DNA of 64,000 nucleotides from Eutreptiella sp. 'Long Island Sound 2002' (lineage: Eukaryota > Euglenozoa > Euglenophyceae > Eutreptiales > Eutreptiaceae), in contig OZ038384.1 in NCBI GenBank assembly GCA_964036045.1, positions 51,684,843 to 51,748,842 on the forward strand. Reading direction: 5' to 3'. Position numbers and translations under genes: made by a program. How positions within the stretch are numbered: the stretch's first letter is position 1; each line of letters opens with the position of its first letter. Below the pieces are notes generated by a model. That model saw only the letters and a program-made list of their open reading frames with translations, did not search any database and was not told the origin of the DNA. Shown in pieces: positions 1-10,396 of this stretch.

Positions 1-2330
1 CATTATTTTTGTCCAATAAACGCATCCCCCAATGAGTTTTTGGTCCGGACCCCCCTAGACCCCCCCCACTTGAAACCCACTTTTTTGAGGTTTTCAAGGA
101 GGGTGGGGGGGGTGGGGGGGTGGGGGGGAGGGTCAAAAAATGACCCCCCCTTTTTTTGGGTCGAAAATCATGAATCTTTTGGTTTTTTTCGATTTTGAGC
201 CGAAAAAGTGTTTCCGGGTCCCGACTCCATAGGGTTTGTATGGGGCGGAGTGGGACGAGCGCTTATGCAGTTTATGCACTTTTCAGCCATTTTTGGTATG
301 TTGGGGGTTTTGGCGACCTCGGTGACCCCGTGGTACCCACTTTGAGGGGTGCAAGTGGGGATGTTGTGACAAGATATGCTTAGTAGGATACGAAAGGACG
401 TTTTTTGCAGTCTCTAGCCTTGCTCAGGGCCGTTCACAACCCGTGCCAAAGACGCGAAATGACTGTTTCCACCAATGATGGCCTAGTGAATGGGCCGGTA
501 CACAACCTGCTTATGCAGTTTTTCACCCCGGGCAGCTCAAAAATCGAAGTTTTCGAAACCTATTTTTTTGATATTGTGACCACCTAAAATGACCATCCAA
601 GGTATGTAAAGCATGTTTTAGGCTGTATTTACGTGTTTTTCACCCTATTTGGATATTAGGTCCGGGGGGGGGGGGGGGTCTCCCAAGGGATTGGTACACA
701 ACCTGCTTATGCAGTTTTTCCCCCTGGGCAGCCCAAAAATCGAAGTTTTCGAACCTTGTGTTTTTGATATTGTGACCACCTAAAATGATCATCCAAGGTA
801 TGTAAAGCATGTTTTAGGCCGTATTTACGTGTTTTTCACCCTATTTGGGTAATAGGTCCGTTGGGGGGGGGGACCTCCCAAGGGGTTGGTACAAAACCTG
901 CTTATGCAGTTTTTCACCCTGGGAGGCTCACAAATGAAAGTTTTTGAAACTTGTTTTTTTGATATTGTGACCACCTAAAATGACCATCCAAGGTATGTAA
1001 AGCATGTTTTAGGCCGTACGTACATATTTTTCACCCTATTTGGGTATTGGCTCCGGGGGGGTGGGGGGGCTCCCAAGGGATTGGTACACAACCTGCTTAT
1101 GCAGTTTTTCACCCTAGGCTGCTCAAAAATCGGAGTTTTCGAAACTTGTGTTTTTGATACCGTGATCACCTAAAATGATCATCCAAGGTATGTAAAGCAT
1201 GTTGTAGCCCGTATTTATGTAGTTTCCACCCTATTTTGGGTGTGTGTTGCTCGGGGTGGATTCTCTGCGAGGTGGACTTGCCGAAGGCAATAGAATCACC
1301 TCGCAGAGGTTGTTAGATCAAAGCCAGCCAGGCGTATATATGGGGAAAACGCCACATACCCCCCCATTTTGGCCTTTTTGGGCCTATTCGCGTACCCTAC
1401 CCCAAGGGGTTGAATTGTTGGTTTAACCCCTTGTAAAATCATTATTTTGTCCAATAAACGCATCCCCCAATGAGTTTTTGGTCCGGACCCCCCAGCCCCC
1501 CCCCCACTTGAAACCCACTTTTTTGAGGTTTTGAGGGAGGGGGGGGGGTGTCAAAAAATGACCCCCCCATTTTTTGGGTCGAAAATCATGAATCTTTTGG
1601 TTTTTTTTGATTTTGAGCCGAAAAAGTGTTTCCGGGTCTCGACTCCATGGGGTTTGTATGGGGCGGAGTGGGACGAGCGCTGATGCAGTTTATGCACTTT
1701 TCAGCCATTTTTGCTATGTTGGCGGTTTGGGCGACCTCGGTGACCCCGTGGTATCCACTTTGAGGGGTGTGAGTGGGGATGTTGTGACAGTATTTGCCTC
1801 CTAGTATACGGAAGGACGTTTTTTGCAGTATCTAGCCATGCTTAGGGCCGTTCACAACCCGAGCCAAAGACGCAAAATGGGTCTTTCCACCAATAATGGC
1901 TTAGTGAATGGGCTGGTGCACAACCTGCTTATGCAGTTTTTTCCCCTGGACAGCTCAAAAATCGAAGTTTCCGAAACTTACTTTTTTGACAGCGTGATCA
2001 CATAAAATGACCATCCAAGGTATGTAAAGCATGTTTTAGGCCGTATTTACGTGTTTTTCACCCGATTTGGGTATTAGGTCCGGGGGGGGGGGGGGTCTTC
2101 CAAGGGATTGGTACACAACCTGCTTATGCAGTTTTTCAACCTGGGAAGCTCAAAAATCGAAGTTTTCGAAAGTTTTTTTTTTGATACCGTGATCACCTAA
2201 AATGATCATCCAAGGTATGTAAAGCATGTTTTAGCCGGTATTTATGTAGTTTCCACCCTATTTTGGGTGTGTGTTGCTCGCGGTAGATTCTCTGCGAGGT
2301 GGACTTGCCGAAGGCAATAGAATTTCTGTC
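1..2330 (+). repeat. Left satellite-like array, about 1.6 units
   Basis: Two copies of a long repeat. The landmark beginning cattattttgtccaataaacg occurs at the start of the window and again at about 1438. Each copy carries a C-run, a G-rich stretch, a GTGGTACCCAC-type box, and 195-bp subrepeats. The same sequence in reverse complement forms the large array at 16.9-30.7 kb. The array ends abruptly near 2325, just after the CTTGCCGAAGGCAATAGAA motif. The short open frames here (60-65 codons) recur in every unit but match no family I know, so I treat them as non-coding. Confidence 0.9.
490..1215 (+). repeat. Four tandem ~195-bp subrepeats
   Basis: The motif AACCTGCTTATGCAG begins near 505, 700, 894 and 1090, giving a period of 194-196 bp. 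Each copy then has a GATATTGTGACCACCTAAAA box, GTATGTAAAGCATG, and a poly(G) run of 8-17 nt. The following unit (1926, 2118) has only two copies, so subrepeat number varies between units. Confidence 0.88.
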
Positions 2331-3120
2331 CCCCTCATGTATTTTTACCAAACCCACACTCCCTACTCTGCTACATATGTCTGGTCCATAATATATCAGC
2401 CCTACACGCTGCACATATACGTCTCCCCATTGTCCCTTGACACTAATAGCGGGGCGAGGCAGCCCTCATGGTACACACTGCATGATAATAGATCGCGTGG
2501 GTCAACGGGGGAGAAGCAAGTCACCCCACGGCATGGGAGATACAACCCTTGAAAATCACCGGATTGGATTCGGGCTGGTGGGTGCCATAACTTGCATTTC
2601 AACCTCCTGCAGGGGTACCCACGATAGTTCGCCCCGGGCGGTGGTAACCAGGTTAACCTCATCTGGCCCAGATACAATGCCTTGACGCCTACCCATGACC
2701 CTTCCCTGCGATGATGGGCCAGCTCCCGTGGTTACACCATCCCCATCGTAGAAGTCACTAGACCGCAGGTTCGGTAGCTACGCACACCAATATACAGGAT
2801 GAGAGCATGCACGATCTATGCTGCCCGTGCCTCCCACGTCCCATGTGCAACGCATCACGTGCCTGCTCGCCCGCCATGTCCTCTGCCCCAAGTTCCAGTC
2901 CCTGCGGCATGGGGGGGGGGGGCGGGGTCCGCTACGCTACCACCGCCACCTGCCACTAGGCACATTGCCACCGCACCCAGCCAATGATGCCACCTTAACG
3001 ATTCAACAGGTCAAGCGGTCAAACTATGTCCATGCCCTCAGGCAGTCTCCCTCTAGTTTTCTCTTGGGGCGGGGTGATGCCCCGATACTCCTTCGGGGTT
3101 TCCCCTAGGGCCAGAGAGGC
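2331..3120. other. Unannotated spacer
   Basis: Between the satellite and the 82-bp minisatellite. Mixed-composition sequence with short frames in all phases, and a G-run at about 2911-2922. I recognise no gene, RNA or repeat in it. Confidence 0.5.
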
Positions 3121-3420
3121 GCCCCGGTACCTCCTTCAGTTGCTTGTGGGGTCAGAGGACCCGGGTACCCCCACCGAGTTTCTCCGGGGGCATGTGGGTG
3201 GCCCCCATACCTCCTTGGGTTGCTTTTGGGGCCAGAGGACTCCCCAATACTCCTGTGTGGTTTCTCTAGGGGTGCGTGGGTAGCCCCGGTACCTCCTTGA
3301 GTTGTTTTGGGGGTCAAGAGGCACTCCGATCCCCCCACTGAGGTTCTTGCAAGGCCCATGTGTGGCCCCCATACCTTCCTAGGTTGTTCCTAGGCCAGGG
3401 GACTTGCCGATTTTTTCCAC
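3120..3420. repeat. ~82-bp minisatellite, four degenerate copies
   Basis: The box (G/A)TACCTCCTT(C/G)AGTTG, followed by TTTTGGGG(C/T)CA(G)AGGA, recurs near 3127, 3209, 3289 and 3370, a period of 81-82 bp. Because the period is close to a multiple of three, two overlapping minus-strand frames look repetitive (GPKSNPRRYGG-like). I read that as a by-product of the repeat and not as a gene. Confidence 0.75.
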
Positions 3421-3859
3421 GGCAAGAACCCCACAAGTGACCTCAGCGGACCTTGAATGGTTCCGTATGCAGTCTTGGGATGTGTCCGCACAATCCTGGT
3501 GCACCATCTGTGGTACATTCGCACTTTGGGTGGTGAGGACGGGGAATCTTGGCTGCAGACGTTCGTGAATGCCTTGGCAGTGGGTTGCATCCTCGGGTGG
3601 CCGGGAAAGGTATAGCCAGTGTTGTAGCCACCGTTGTGCTCTCTGCAAGTATTGCCGTAGGCCGATAGACATCGTGGGGCCTCCAATGCACTGCCATCCT
3701 GCAAATTGATCCAACGGCTGCTGGTGCCATGGTGTGCTCTGCGCCCCACACCGCCGTAGATCCCCGCGGCTGATACAGCACAACCGTCCCTTGCTCCACT
3801 GCCCTTCCATATCGCAGCAAGGCAATCCCCATGTCGGGGTCATGCGGTACATTGTTCAT
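3390..3859 (-). pseudogene. Possible RNase H-like remnant of a LINE
   Basis: Read on the minus strand, one frame gives G-TVVLYQPRGSTAVWGAEHTM. The neighbouring frame continues with QFAGWQCIGG followed by a helical, Arg/Gln-rich stretch. An acidic/Gly start, a beta-hairpin with VW, then a small-residue helix is the layout of the RNase H domain that follows reverse transcriptase in many LINEs. At least two frame changes are needed to read through it, and the catalytic Asp/Glu residues cannot be placed with certainty. It lies on the same strand and downstream of the reverse-transcriptase fragments at 5.24-5.81 kb, as expected if all came from one element. Decayed; the family call is an inference. 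Confidence 0.4.
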
Positions 3860-4249
3860 TCATACTACTTCCGGGACAGGGCTAGTATCAACACCCGGCC
3901 CACTGTGCCTTGCCCCACACCACAACAAACGCCCGACTAAACACATCAACAACGTGTACCAACTACAAAGGCGGGGGAGCCATCCCACCTCCATCATGTG
4001 GCGTCATCAAAAGCACCGACGCAGGGTCCTCCTGCTGACACTGCCCGTCAAAGGCGTCTCCCAACGGAAACATGAGTGGTGTGCGGGGAGCAAAGGGCAT
4101 GCTCTCTCTTGGACAATGCGGCGACTACTGCTCCTCCCCGTATCCGCTCAAGACGAATACTTCACGCACAGGTGTACGCTTAGTGGCCTTCTTGCGGTGC
4201 ACAGGGTGGGGCAACCAATGGCGGGTGGGCCAGTAGGCACCGGAACATG

Positions 4250-4740
4250 TCCTTCACACCCTATAGCCACACGTGACCCTGGACGGAGTTGTGGAGGGGT
4301 CGGCCCCTGCTATCGGGAAGTGGTGATGGTTGTCATTACACTGCCAAAGCTGCGTGGACTGGGGCTGGGCACGGAAGACAAATGGGAAGGAGGTCCATGA
4401 GGGCGCTCTCGGCGTCCACCGTTCTTGGCCTGTATAGAATGAACGCATCACGGTCCTTAAAAGGACCGCAACATCCAACTTCGTCTAGCCCATTGAACTT
4501 GCGGCGGGTGAGCATGCTGCCTATGCATGTTGCCGAACGTGGTTCTCAACTCCTCCCGCACCGCCAAGCAACGGTGGGCGAGGTGAGCTACCGTTGCAAC
4601 AAAATAGTCGCAGCACAGGCTTTGAACGTCCCCGAGACGGAGCCCGTTGCCGGACTGCATCACCACATTGGAAATGCCCCGTAGTAGGCTCTCAAACCAC
4701 AGTGCCATAGCTTTCACGTTAGAACTTATTTGGGCCACTT
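4250..4740 (-). pseudogene. Unknown element protein fragment, related to 44.9-45.5 kb
   Basis: A minus-strand frame of 93 codons (4738-4457) contains LRLGDVQSLCCDYFVATVAH followed by LAHRCLAVREEL. At 45.08-45.43 kb on the same strand, the DNA gives a similar LADVEDLCCNG...TVA pattern, and both loci share the boundary string CCCATTGAACTTGCGG (about 4490 and 45118). They are two copies of one repeated gene family. Both copies contain stops and frame changes. At 45 kb it lies beside a C48 peptidase-like fragment, so it is probably part of a DNA-transposon gene and not of the LINE around it. Function unknown. Confidence 0.5.
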
Positions 4741-5100
4741 CAGTGGCAATATTCGATCAGTACGGCGCCGCGTATCGAACAATGCCACCAATCACTGCCG
4801 CCAGTGTGTTCTCCACTCGGGAGGGCCTCGCACCACAGCACATGGTTCTCCTTCATGGACGCCCACCCATTGGGGTCGAGTCTCGGGCTTGGGTACGGCA
4901 CGGCATCCTTGGCATCAAGGCGGCACAACGGGCACACCACATTGTCGTGGTCTAAGCATACCACGGCCGAAGGGATGATCGTCGTGGTGGCAGAGGCACA
5001 CTTACGGACATTGAGGGGTGTATCCATATCAACTAGGTACCGCATTATTGCTGCTGCGTACTCTAGGAAACACGGTAGCATGGGCGATACCAGCGACAAG
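4740..5100 (-). pseudogene. Unrecognised Cys-containing fragment
   Basis: An open minus-strand frame of 119 codons. It contains a CLDHDNVVCPLC motif (Cys-x7-Cys-x2-Cys), which could be part of a zinc-binding site, followed by a Pro-rich stretch and a WCEALPSGEHTGG segment. It sits between the LINE fragments and the repeated fragment at 4.25-4.74 kb. No family recognised; no start or stop supports a complete gene. Confidence 0.3.
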
Positions 5101-5239
5101 TCGTCGCATTACGCTTGTACCAACGGCGGTAGGGAATGCTGTGCATCTCCGTGCGCTTTGCTGGCCATTCAACAGCGGTTTCGGGGAGCAGCAAGTATAG
5201 TACTGCACTCTCAGCGCAGGCCTATGTGTAGGCGGATGC

Positions 5240-5810
5240 TTTAAATGAATTTGAAATTGGGACGGGGCCGTGGGCAGTGATGATGCACACAGTGGGGCCA
5301 TAGTTGAGGGTGTGAAAAAGCCGTATGAGCTTCGGGCACATCCATGTGGCTTACGAGAAGCCAACGCGCCATGCAAGGCAGTGTCGAAGGCCTTGCAGAC
5401 GTCAAAGGCCAAGACATGTTTTCCCCCCACCCCTTGTTGAAGCTGGCGCCACGCAAGGAAAAGAGACAATGCTGCTACGGAGCGTTGCCCCAAATTGCCA
5501 GTCCACGTCCATTTGCTTCGAGGCCACGACTATCGTAAATAGACGCATGACGGGGGTGATGAACATTGTCACGTCCCGCTGCCCTAGGACGATGGCCCGA
5601 TACGCGCCCACATCTCTAGTCGACGACCCTTCGGGCATCGGCCAGATGATGGCTTTGTGCCCGGATTCCGGCATTTCAACCTCTGAGAGGATGGTCCGGT
5701 ACGTGTGTACTCGCACCCTTGGTATAGGTTCCGGTAGCTCCGCAATGAGGGCAGCCGTCATCCTTTTGGATCCCGTTGCCTTGCCATCGGGAACCGTGCG
5801 CTTCACAACA
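5240..5810 (-). pseudogene. LINE-type reverse transcriptase fragment
   Basis: The minus-strand frame 5806-5402 has the N-terminal fingers pattern of a non-LTR reverse transcriptase: a hydrophobic strand ending in WPMPEG, then a YRAIVLGQRD block resembling the YRPI-L box, then helices ending in DWQFG. The reading continues in the adjacent frame (about 5493-5300) with GQRSVAALSLFLAWRQL and then AFDVCKAFDT, which matches the first catalytic aspartate region (DxxKAFD). One frame shift near 5485 separates the two halves. The later YxDD box is not found in either frame. This is a dead, partial copy; its direction agrees with the RNase H-like remnant at 3.4-3.9 kb. Confidence 0.65.
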
Positions 5811-5839
5811 TCCTGAAGGTCTTGTAAAGTATAATGCTA

Positions 5840-7554
5840 CACTTACCTCCGGTCACCAGGCACTCCACTTGGGATTTGGGCCTGGACCAACCTCTGATAC
5901 GCCGGTAGATTGACCGGTTGCTTGGAATACAACGTGTCCCAATCGCTCCAGACAAGGGTGATGACATCAAAACCCTCTGTGATTACTTTCTCCAACTTTT
6001 GGACACACACTAACCACGACCCTATGGGCGCATAGCATGCTACATTGATGCCCCACCAAATGGAGGCCCGACGAAGCTGCAACGCCAATACAAGTCCCGC
6101 AGCAAATGTGCCATATCAGCAACCGCCTTGTTGAGCGGCTCATCCGGCGCCACAGCCAACAACAAGGCTGGGTCTGGCCATGCAGCAAAGAGACGAGAGG
6201 TCACTTCACCGTCCGGGGAGGCATCCGTCCCCAAACGGCACCCGGTGCGATGTTCATGCAACGTGGCCTGGATGGCCGCACGAGTTACCTGACCGCTGGG
6301 GGCAAGCCCGTCATTGGCCAACCGTTCAATGTTGGCCATTTGTAGACGCCCTAGTGCCATGCAACAGTGCAAAAAGCACATGACCATCCCGGCAGCGCAC
6401 AATGACCACCACTAAGTCCCCAGAGCAGCCGGCCGCTTTAAGGGACGGTGTCCCTAACAAGAAAGATGTCCGCTGCTCATGATCTGACTCAGTCGTCCGG
6501 ACCACATCTTTGCCCATCCAAACGCGGGCATCAGAGTCCCGGATGGCCTCATTGTATAGGGACCCAACTTGTGGGGCCGGTGAAATCCCAATGATGCGAA
6601 GCACCCAAGGGGAGTCTCCACCCAACCAAACATCGGCCGGGTGATCACGGGCGTCATGGACCACCTGTTTGGTGTCCACGATGAGCTAGACTGCCTGAAC
6701 AAACAAAGGCCAATTGTTGGAACCAAATTGGTCCAATGGGTGTTCACACAAATGGCCGGAACACCGCCGGAACGTCGCCGGAACAAGTTACCGGAACGTC
6801 CCCGGAACAATCATTTGTGCACAAAACACACCTTGATGTTGGCTTTCCAAAGGGTTGCCAAAGTGGCCATTTGCTTGTCCCCACATATGGCGAGTCCGAT
6901 GACGCATACACATGCGGGGATGCGTCCCCGGAGGCCCATGTTGACGATGGAGACGCTCAACTGGGACCACTCCCCACCAGCACATTAATAGCCATCTCCC
7001 CTGACAATGAATGTCAAGGGGAAAACCCGATGGATCATGCGGCACAACGGGGGCTGGCTCGCAATGTAGTGAAGCCATGATGCCCATGGCCAGGTGAAAC
7101 CTGTGGCCTTTGAATCGGATGTGCTCACCGGGGTTTCCAACTCAAGCAGGGCCAACAGCTCCTGACAGCGCTTCTGGAAAGCCCTTTCGGGACAGATGGG
7201 GCGAGCGAATGGCAACCCGGTAGGTGCCGTGTACTTCAACCCCCGGAGGGTATACACCTCGAAAAGTGTACGCCATGCCGATTGGCGCACGTAGGTTTAA
7301 GATGAGTTCGCAACACTCATCGGGGGAAGGACCTCGGAGGCGTACTTAGTGATTGCCTCTTGCTGCACATCCCGAACACAAATAGGCTGGGCCAAGCGCA
7401 CAGCTAGAGCAAATTCGCGCCGAGCGTGTGGGGAGGAGATGGCCCAATCTGCCAAAAGCTCCCCCACAAGATGCACGTCTTGAAGGCTCACCGCACCCGC
7501 CAAATGGACAAGGTGGGTGGTTATTTCCTTAACTTGGGTCTTTTTCGCAGGCAT
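5840..7554 (-). pseudogene. Transposase-like gene, copy A (N-terminal and middle parts)
   Basis: Start chosen at 7554 (MPAKKTQVKEITTHLVHLAG) because copies B and C begin at the equivalent MPFSRDT. Blocks follow in order: a ~90-residue N-terminal domain (LLADWAISSPHARREFALAV); a YTAPTGLPFARPI segment near 7210; TFIVRGDGY, then a TAA stop near 6990, then CAGGEWSQLS; a GLAICGDKQMATLATLW segment; an intron (6665-6831); then VVHDARDHP and GSLYN; and finally CFLHCCMALGRLQ near 6370. Copy C shows the same order, including RGDAYPCAGGSWTQLS, IGGEQPFVRRLIG and FLCILHCCMAIGRLQ. The RGD..P..GG.W block may hold a catalytic Asp of a DDE-type transposase; I cannot prove that. The premature stop and several frame changes make it a pseudogene. 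The C-terminal third is missing here and lies inverted at 8.2 kb. Confidence 0.7.
6665..6831 (-). other. Intron of copy A with CCGGAAC repeats
   Basis: On the minus strand it begins AAG|GTGTGTTTTG and ends CCAAACAG|GTGG, with coding similarity to copy C on both sides (ATLWKANIK before, VVHDARDHP after). Copy C has an intron at the same place (39729-39878) with unrelated content. Between 6768 and 6812 this intron holds five CCGGAAC-like repeats, resembling the GTTCCGG arrays of the TIR element at 47.1-47.9 kb. Confidence 0.7.
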
Positions 7555-7754
7555 GGTACGAAATAACAGTTCTGTTAAAGACGGACGACAAAATTTCGAA
7601 ATGTGTACGTCTAGGGCAGAATGGAAACAATGCCACGAAACGTAGCAGTAGGCCCCTATTGACAAACATAGGCCGTAAATACACTCAACAAGCAAGAAAA
7701 GCACTAATACTATCATTTCCACACTCCGAAACTCATGGCAACGGACCTGGTTGT

Positions 7755-7815
7755 CTGGTCCCTGCAAGGTGTTCCGTTGGTGTTCCGGTAGGAAATGTTC
7801 CGGACCAAAACTATT
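7755..7815. repeat. GTTCCG-type repeats upstream of copy A
   Basis: GTGTTCCG, GTGTTCCGG, ATGTTCCGG and ATTCGGAATG occur within about 60 bp, some 200 bp upstream of the copy A start codon. The motif is the same as in intron 6665-6831 and near both ends of the element at 47.1-47.9 kb. It could be a subterminal repeat of the element. Confidence 0.45.
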
Positions 7816-7859
7816 CCCATTCGGAATGTTCTAGCCAAAACAACCTTTATGTTCAAACG

Positions 7860-8171
7860 TGTACCAAGGGTATGTTGGCACGTTTTGATTTGGAGGCCCT
7901 CCGGGACCGATCAGCACTATCCCTATGGGCAAGCGGTGCCGGAGGCGTCCCTGTTTTTGGTGCTCACGGACTACCAGGCCGTCTCGCGGCGCGCTTAGGC
8001 CATGTGGGTACGGATGCTACCGTGGAAGGTTTGGCCAGCCGATTGGCCGCCTCCCTCTTGCACCATGTGCTGCGTGTGGACCCTGGCATGAACCCCACCA
8101 CGGTAGATAAGCTTCAAGCCGTGCTCGATGAGCAATTGTTGGGGTTCGAGCGACAAGTACAGGATCTGTGA
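7860..8171 (+). CDS. Open frame of unknown function beside the inverted copy A fragment
   Basis: The plus-strand frame stays open for over 100 codons and ends at a TGA at 8169-8171. The last ~60 residues (RLAASLLHHVLRVDPGMNP, then DKLQAVLDEQLLG) read as two amphipathic helices. It is followed 30 bp later by the frame carrying the inverted transposase-like C-terminus, so it may be another displaced exon of the same element. I find no match to copies B or C. Low confidence that it is a gene. Confidence 0.25.
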   Translation, partial: CTKGMLARFDLEALRDRSALSLWASGAGGVPVFGAHGLPGRLAARLGHVGTDATVEGLASRLAASLLHHVLRVDPGMNPTTVDKLQAVLDEQLLGFERQVQDL

Positions 8172-8195
8172 GGCGTCCATAGGCAGAATCGGTGT

Positions 8196-8770
8196 AGGTC
8201 CATGAGAGATTATTGGCGAGGCAAGGTCTCCCACGCTTATCAAGTGGGTCCACGCCGCCAGTGCCGGTCTATAGCAGCTGCCTTCCGCGAGCATTGTGCA
8301 CCTAGGTCTGAGTCCCACTACCTCCTTTTTTTGGAGGAGGATGCAAACCGCCTATTAGAGGACATATGGCCGTTCAGTAGGGCAATTTTCTCCAACAACA
8401 TCGTTGAGAGCCGGAACAAGCTCCTAAAGCGGGCCTTTAACGAGCACAGTGCCCGGGGCGGTGGCAAGCAAAAGGCAACCGGGCAAAGTGCCTGTGGACG
8501 CCCGGAGGCCTTTGTCGACTTAGACGCCGACGCCCGGCAAGTGTTGCAATGGGTTTTCCTATATTTTTACATCCACTTGCACCAACACGATGCTGTCTGT
8601 CATGTTCCTTGTGTTCCCAGGGCTTCCCTAGAGTCCGTACCCCATTCTCCACCTGCCTTCCTTAGCTCACTCTTGTCCTCTGCGCCTCAACATGGCCACG
8701 CCCGTCAACGGCGATATGCTGGGCATGTTGACCGCCCTATTGACTTAGGCGGCTCTATACGCACGTAGCA
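8196..8770 (+). pseudogene. Transposase-like gene, copy A C-terminal part, inverted
   Basis: The plus-strand frame reads RSIAAAFREHC, then SHYLLFLEEDANRLLEDI, then NNIVESRNKLLKRAFNEHSA and RGGGK. Copy C has RAYRAHC, NYFLYLEEDVTEAVANA, DVVESLNAILKRAYNDYSG and RGGG in the same order, so this is the family's C-terminal domain. It is on the opposite strand from the rest of copy A (5.84-7.55 kb), which lacks exactly this part. After the RGGG block comes a VLQWVFLYFYIHLHQHD segment, equivalent to VSQVWEWWFLKFELPL in copy C. The LEED/ES..LLKRA block could supply an acidic catalytic residue. Inversion within the element is the simplest reading. Confidence 0.65.
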
Positions 8771-8892
8771 AAATTGCCACGGTTCCCAAATGGGTACCAC
8801 CCCAAAACGGGGGCTGAAAAACAACTTTGAAAAATTGCACAATTGTGCTTTGCAGGGAACACCCCCAAAAACCTGTGAATTATCCAAAATGA

Positions 8893-9021
8893 CTGTGTGT
8901 AGGGGGTACAACATGTGCCAGTCAAAAGTCATGTATCCCCTTCAAATTTGGGCACTGTAGTGTCCATCCAAAGAAAAATCCAATTCTTCCAAATCATCCG
9001 CTGCTGCATTTCAAACCACAC
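8893..9021 (-). other. Candidate intron centred on a palindrome (P1)
   Basis: On the minus strand, GTGTGG at 9021 and ...CCCCCTACACACAG at 8893 make a plausible 129-nt GT-AG intron. The imperfect palindrome GGGCACTGTAGTGTCC at 8950-8965 sits at its exact centre (intron midpoint 8957, palindrome midpoint 8957.5). The flanking exons are not recognisable, so this rests on splice signals and on likeness to P2, P3 and P5. Confidence 0.5.
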
Positions 9022-9227
9022 GGTAAAATGCAACCTAAAAAATGAAGCAAGGAGGACGACAGGCAAACACATGCAAAAGTCTGGTTTGCTTTTTGTTACC
9101 GCGTCTGCTGACCCAGTCACTGTGATTGTATGCGAAGCGTCAAGAATGATGCACCACCAGTGGTGCCGACCAACAACGGAGGCGCCGCCAGTGCAGGCAA
9201 TCCAATAATAAATGACAACAACAATGC

Positions 9228-9334
9228 CTGCAAAAGAAATGGCCCAGCAAGGGTAAAAAAAGGGCGAGTCGCTGAGTTTGGGCACTGCAGCGCCAAAAAT
9301 TACCAAAACATGAAAAAGGGCACCAGTCTCACAC
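9228..9334 (-). other. Candidate intron centred on a palindrome (P2)
   Basis: On the minus strand: ATGCAG|GTGTGAG at 9334, and a pyrimidine-rich CCATTTCTTTTGCAG| acceptor at 9228, giving 107 nt. GGGCACTGCAGCGCC lies at 9280-9294, within about 6 nt of the midpoint. It lies downstream of the stop codon at 9424, so it is either in the 3' UTR or between exons of an unrecognised gene. The exon from 9227 to 9022 stays open in one frame. Confidence 0.6.
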
Positions 9335-10295
9335 CTGCATAGAACAGGACGCGCGACAGTGTGCAAATCGAGGCGAAAAAACTACTGACATGGTCAAAGG
9401 CAGTGCCAACCGCACAACGCAGTCTACTTCTTCTTTGGTGGAGCCTTCTTACCCTTGGCCTGGCCTACTTTGGCGTGAAACATATTGAGGGGGGTACTGT
9501 CCTTGGCCTTTTTGGCTGGCCTTTTGGGGGGATCATCAACCTCATCCCCACTGTCGTCGGAGGACGGCTTCTTCTTGCTGGGGGTGCTCCTCTTCTTGCC
9601 GTCACCACCTCCGACCAGCACGATCTCGTCATCCTCCTCTTCCTCCACATCGTCCCCCCCCTCCTCGTCTTCCCCTTCCCCAGGCCGCTGCACCACAGCT
9701 GGCATACAGTCCCTAATCCTTGGCATCCAAGCGTCCCAGTTAACCAAGTAGACACAGTCCATCTCCTGCACATACGCCGCTAGCTGTTCACAGAACTCGT
9801 TAAACAAACCCTGGCGCCCAGTGAAGCAAGCTGCCAGACAGGGGGACTCAGGAAGGCAGGACAGGAGCTGTGCTGGCAATACAGCCGATGCTGTCAAAAG
9901 CAGGAGCCAGACTTCATCCTCGGACTGTCTGTCGCGTCGGGGAACAATACCAAGCACATGCAGGAGCCAACCAGCCGCTGCCAGACTAATGGTGCTGCCG
10001 TATGCACCCTGATCGCAAATGAAAATATTCGGGACCTTCACCCTAAACTTGTCGGGGACACAGAAGCAAATAGTCCTCTCCTCGAACCGATAGGTCGGGT
10101 GACCGACTGCCTGATCAAAAAAAGAGGTCATAATATACTGCCAGCCTCCACACTCCTCAGAGTCGCGCAATTGATTCACCAGGAACTTAACGTTGGCCGC
10201 CATTCCACCAATAGCCACAGGTACCCACTTCGCAGCAACCTTAAGCACAAACGGATGGACATCGTCCATTTGTTCCTTTGTACACTGAATGAAGA

Positions 10296-10396
10296 CCTGT
10301 TGTCAAAAGCACATTTCATTACAGATGGGCACTGCAGTGCCTAAAGTGACCAGCAATGCGAAATCGATCCCATTCTTATGCCTAATGGTTGCATAC
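10296..10396 (-). other. Intron centred on a palindrome (P3)
   Basis: On the minus strand: AAAGCG|GTATGCAACC at 10396 and TTTTGACAACAG|GTC at 10296, 101 nt. Removing it joins ALREYKA to VFIQCTKEQMDD in one frame; without removal there are stops. The palindrome at 10327-10342 (one mismatch) is 12 nt from the midpoint. This is one of the two best-supported members of the set. Confidence 0.75.

Noticed and set aside
3105-3372. Two overlapping minus-strand frames of ~80 codons with repeating GPKSNPRRYGG peptides.
   Set aside because: They translate the ~82-bp minisatellite in different phases; no sign of selection for protein.
8929-9366. A 145-codon minus-strand frame with hydrophobic stretches, as a membrane protein.
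   Set aside because: It runs through two candidate palindromic introns; the hydrophobic parts come from pyrimidine-rich intron sequence.
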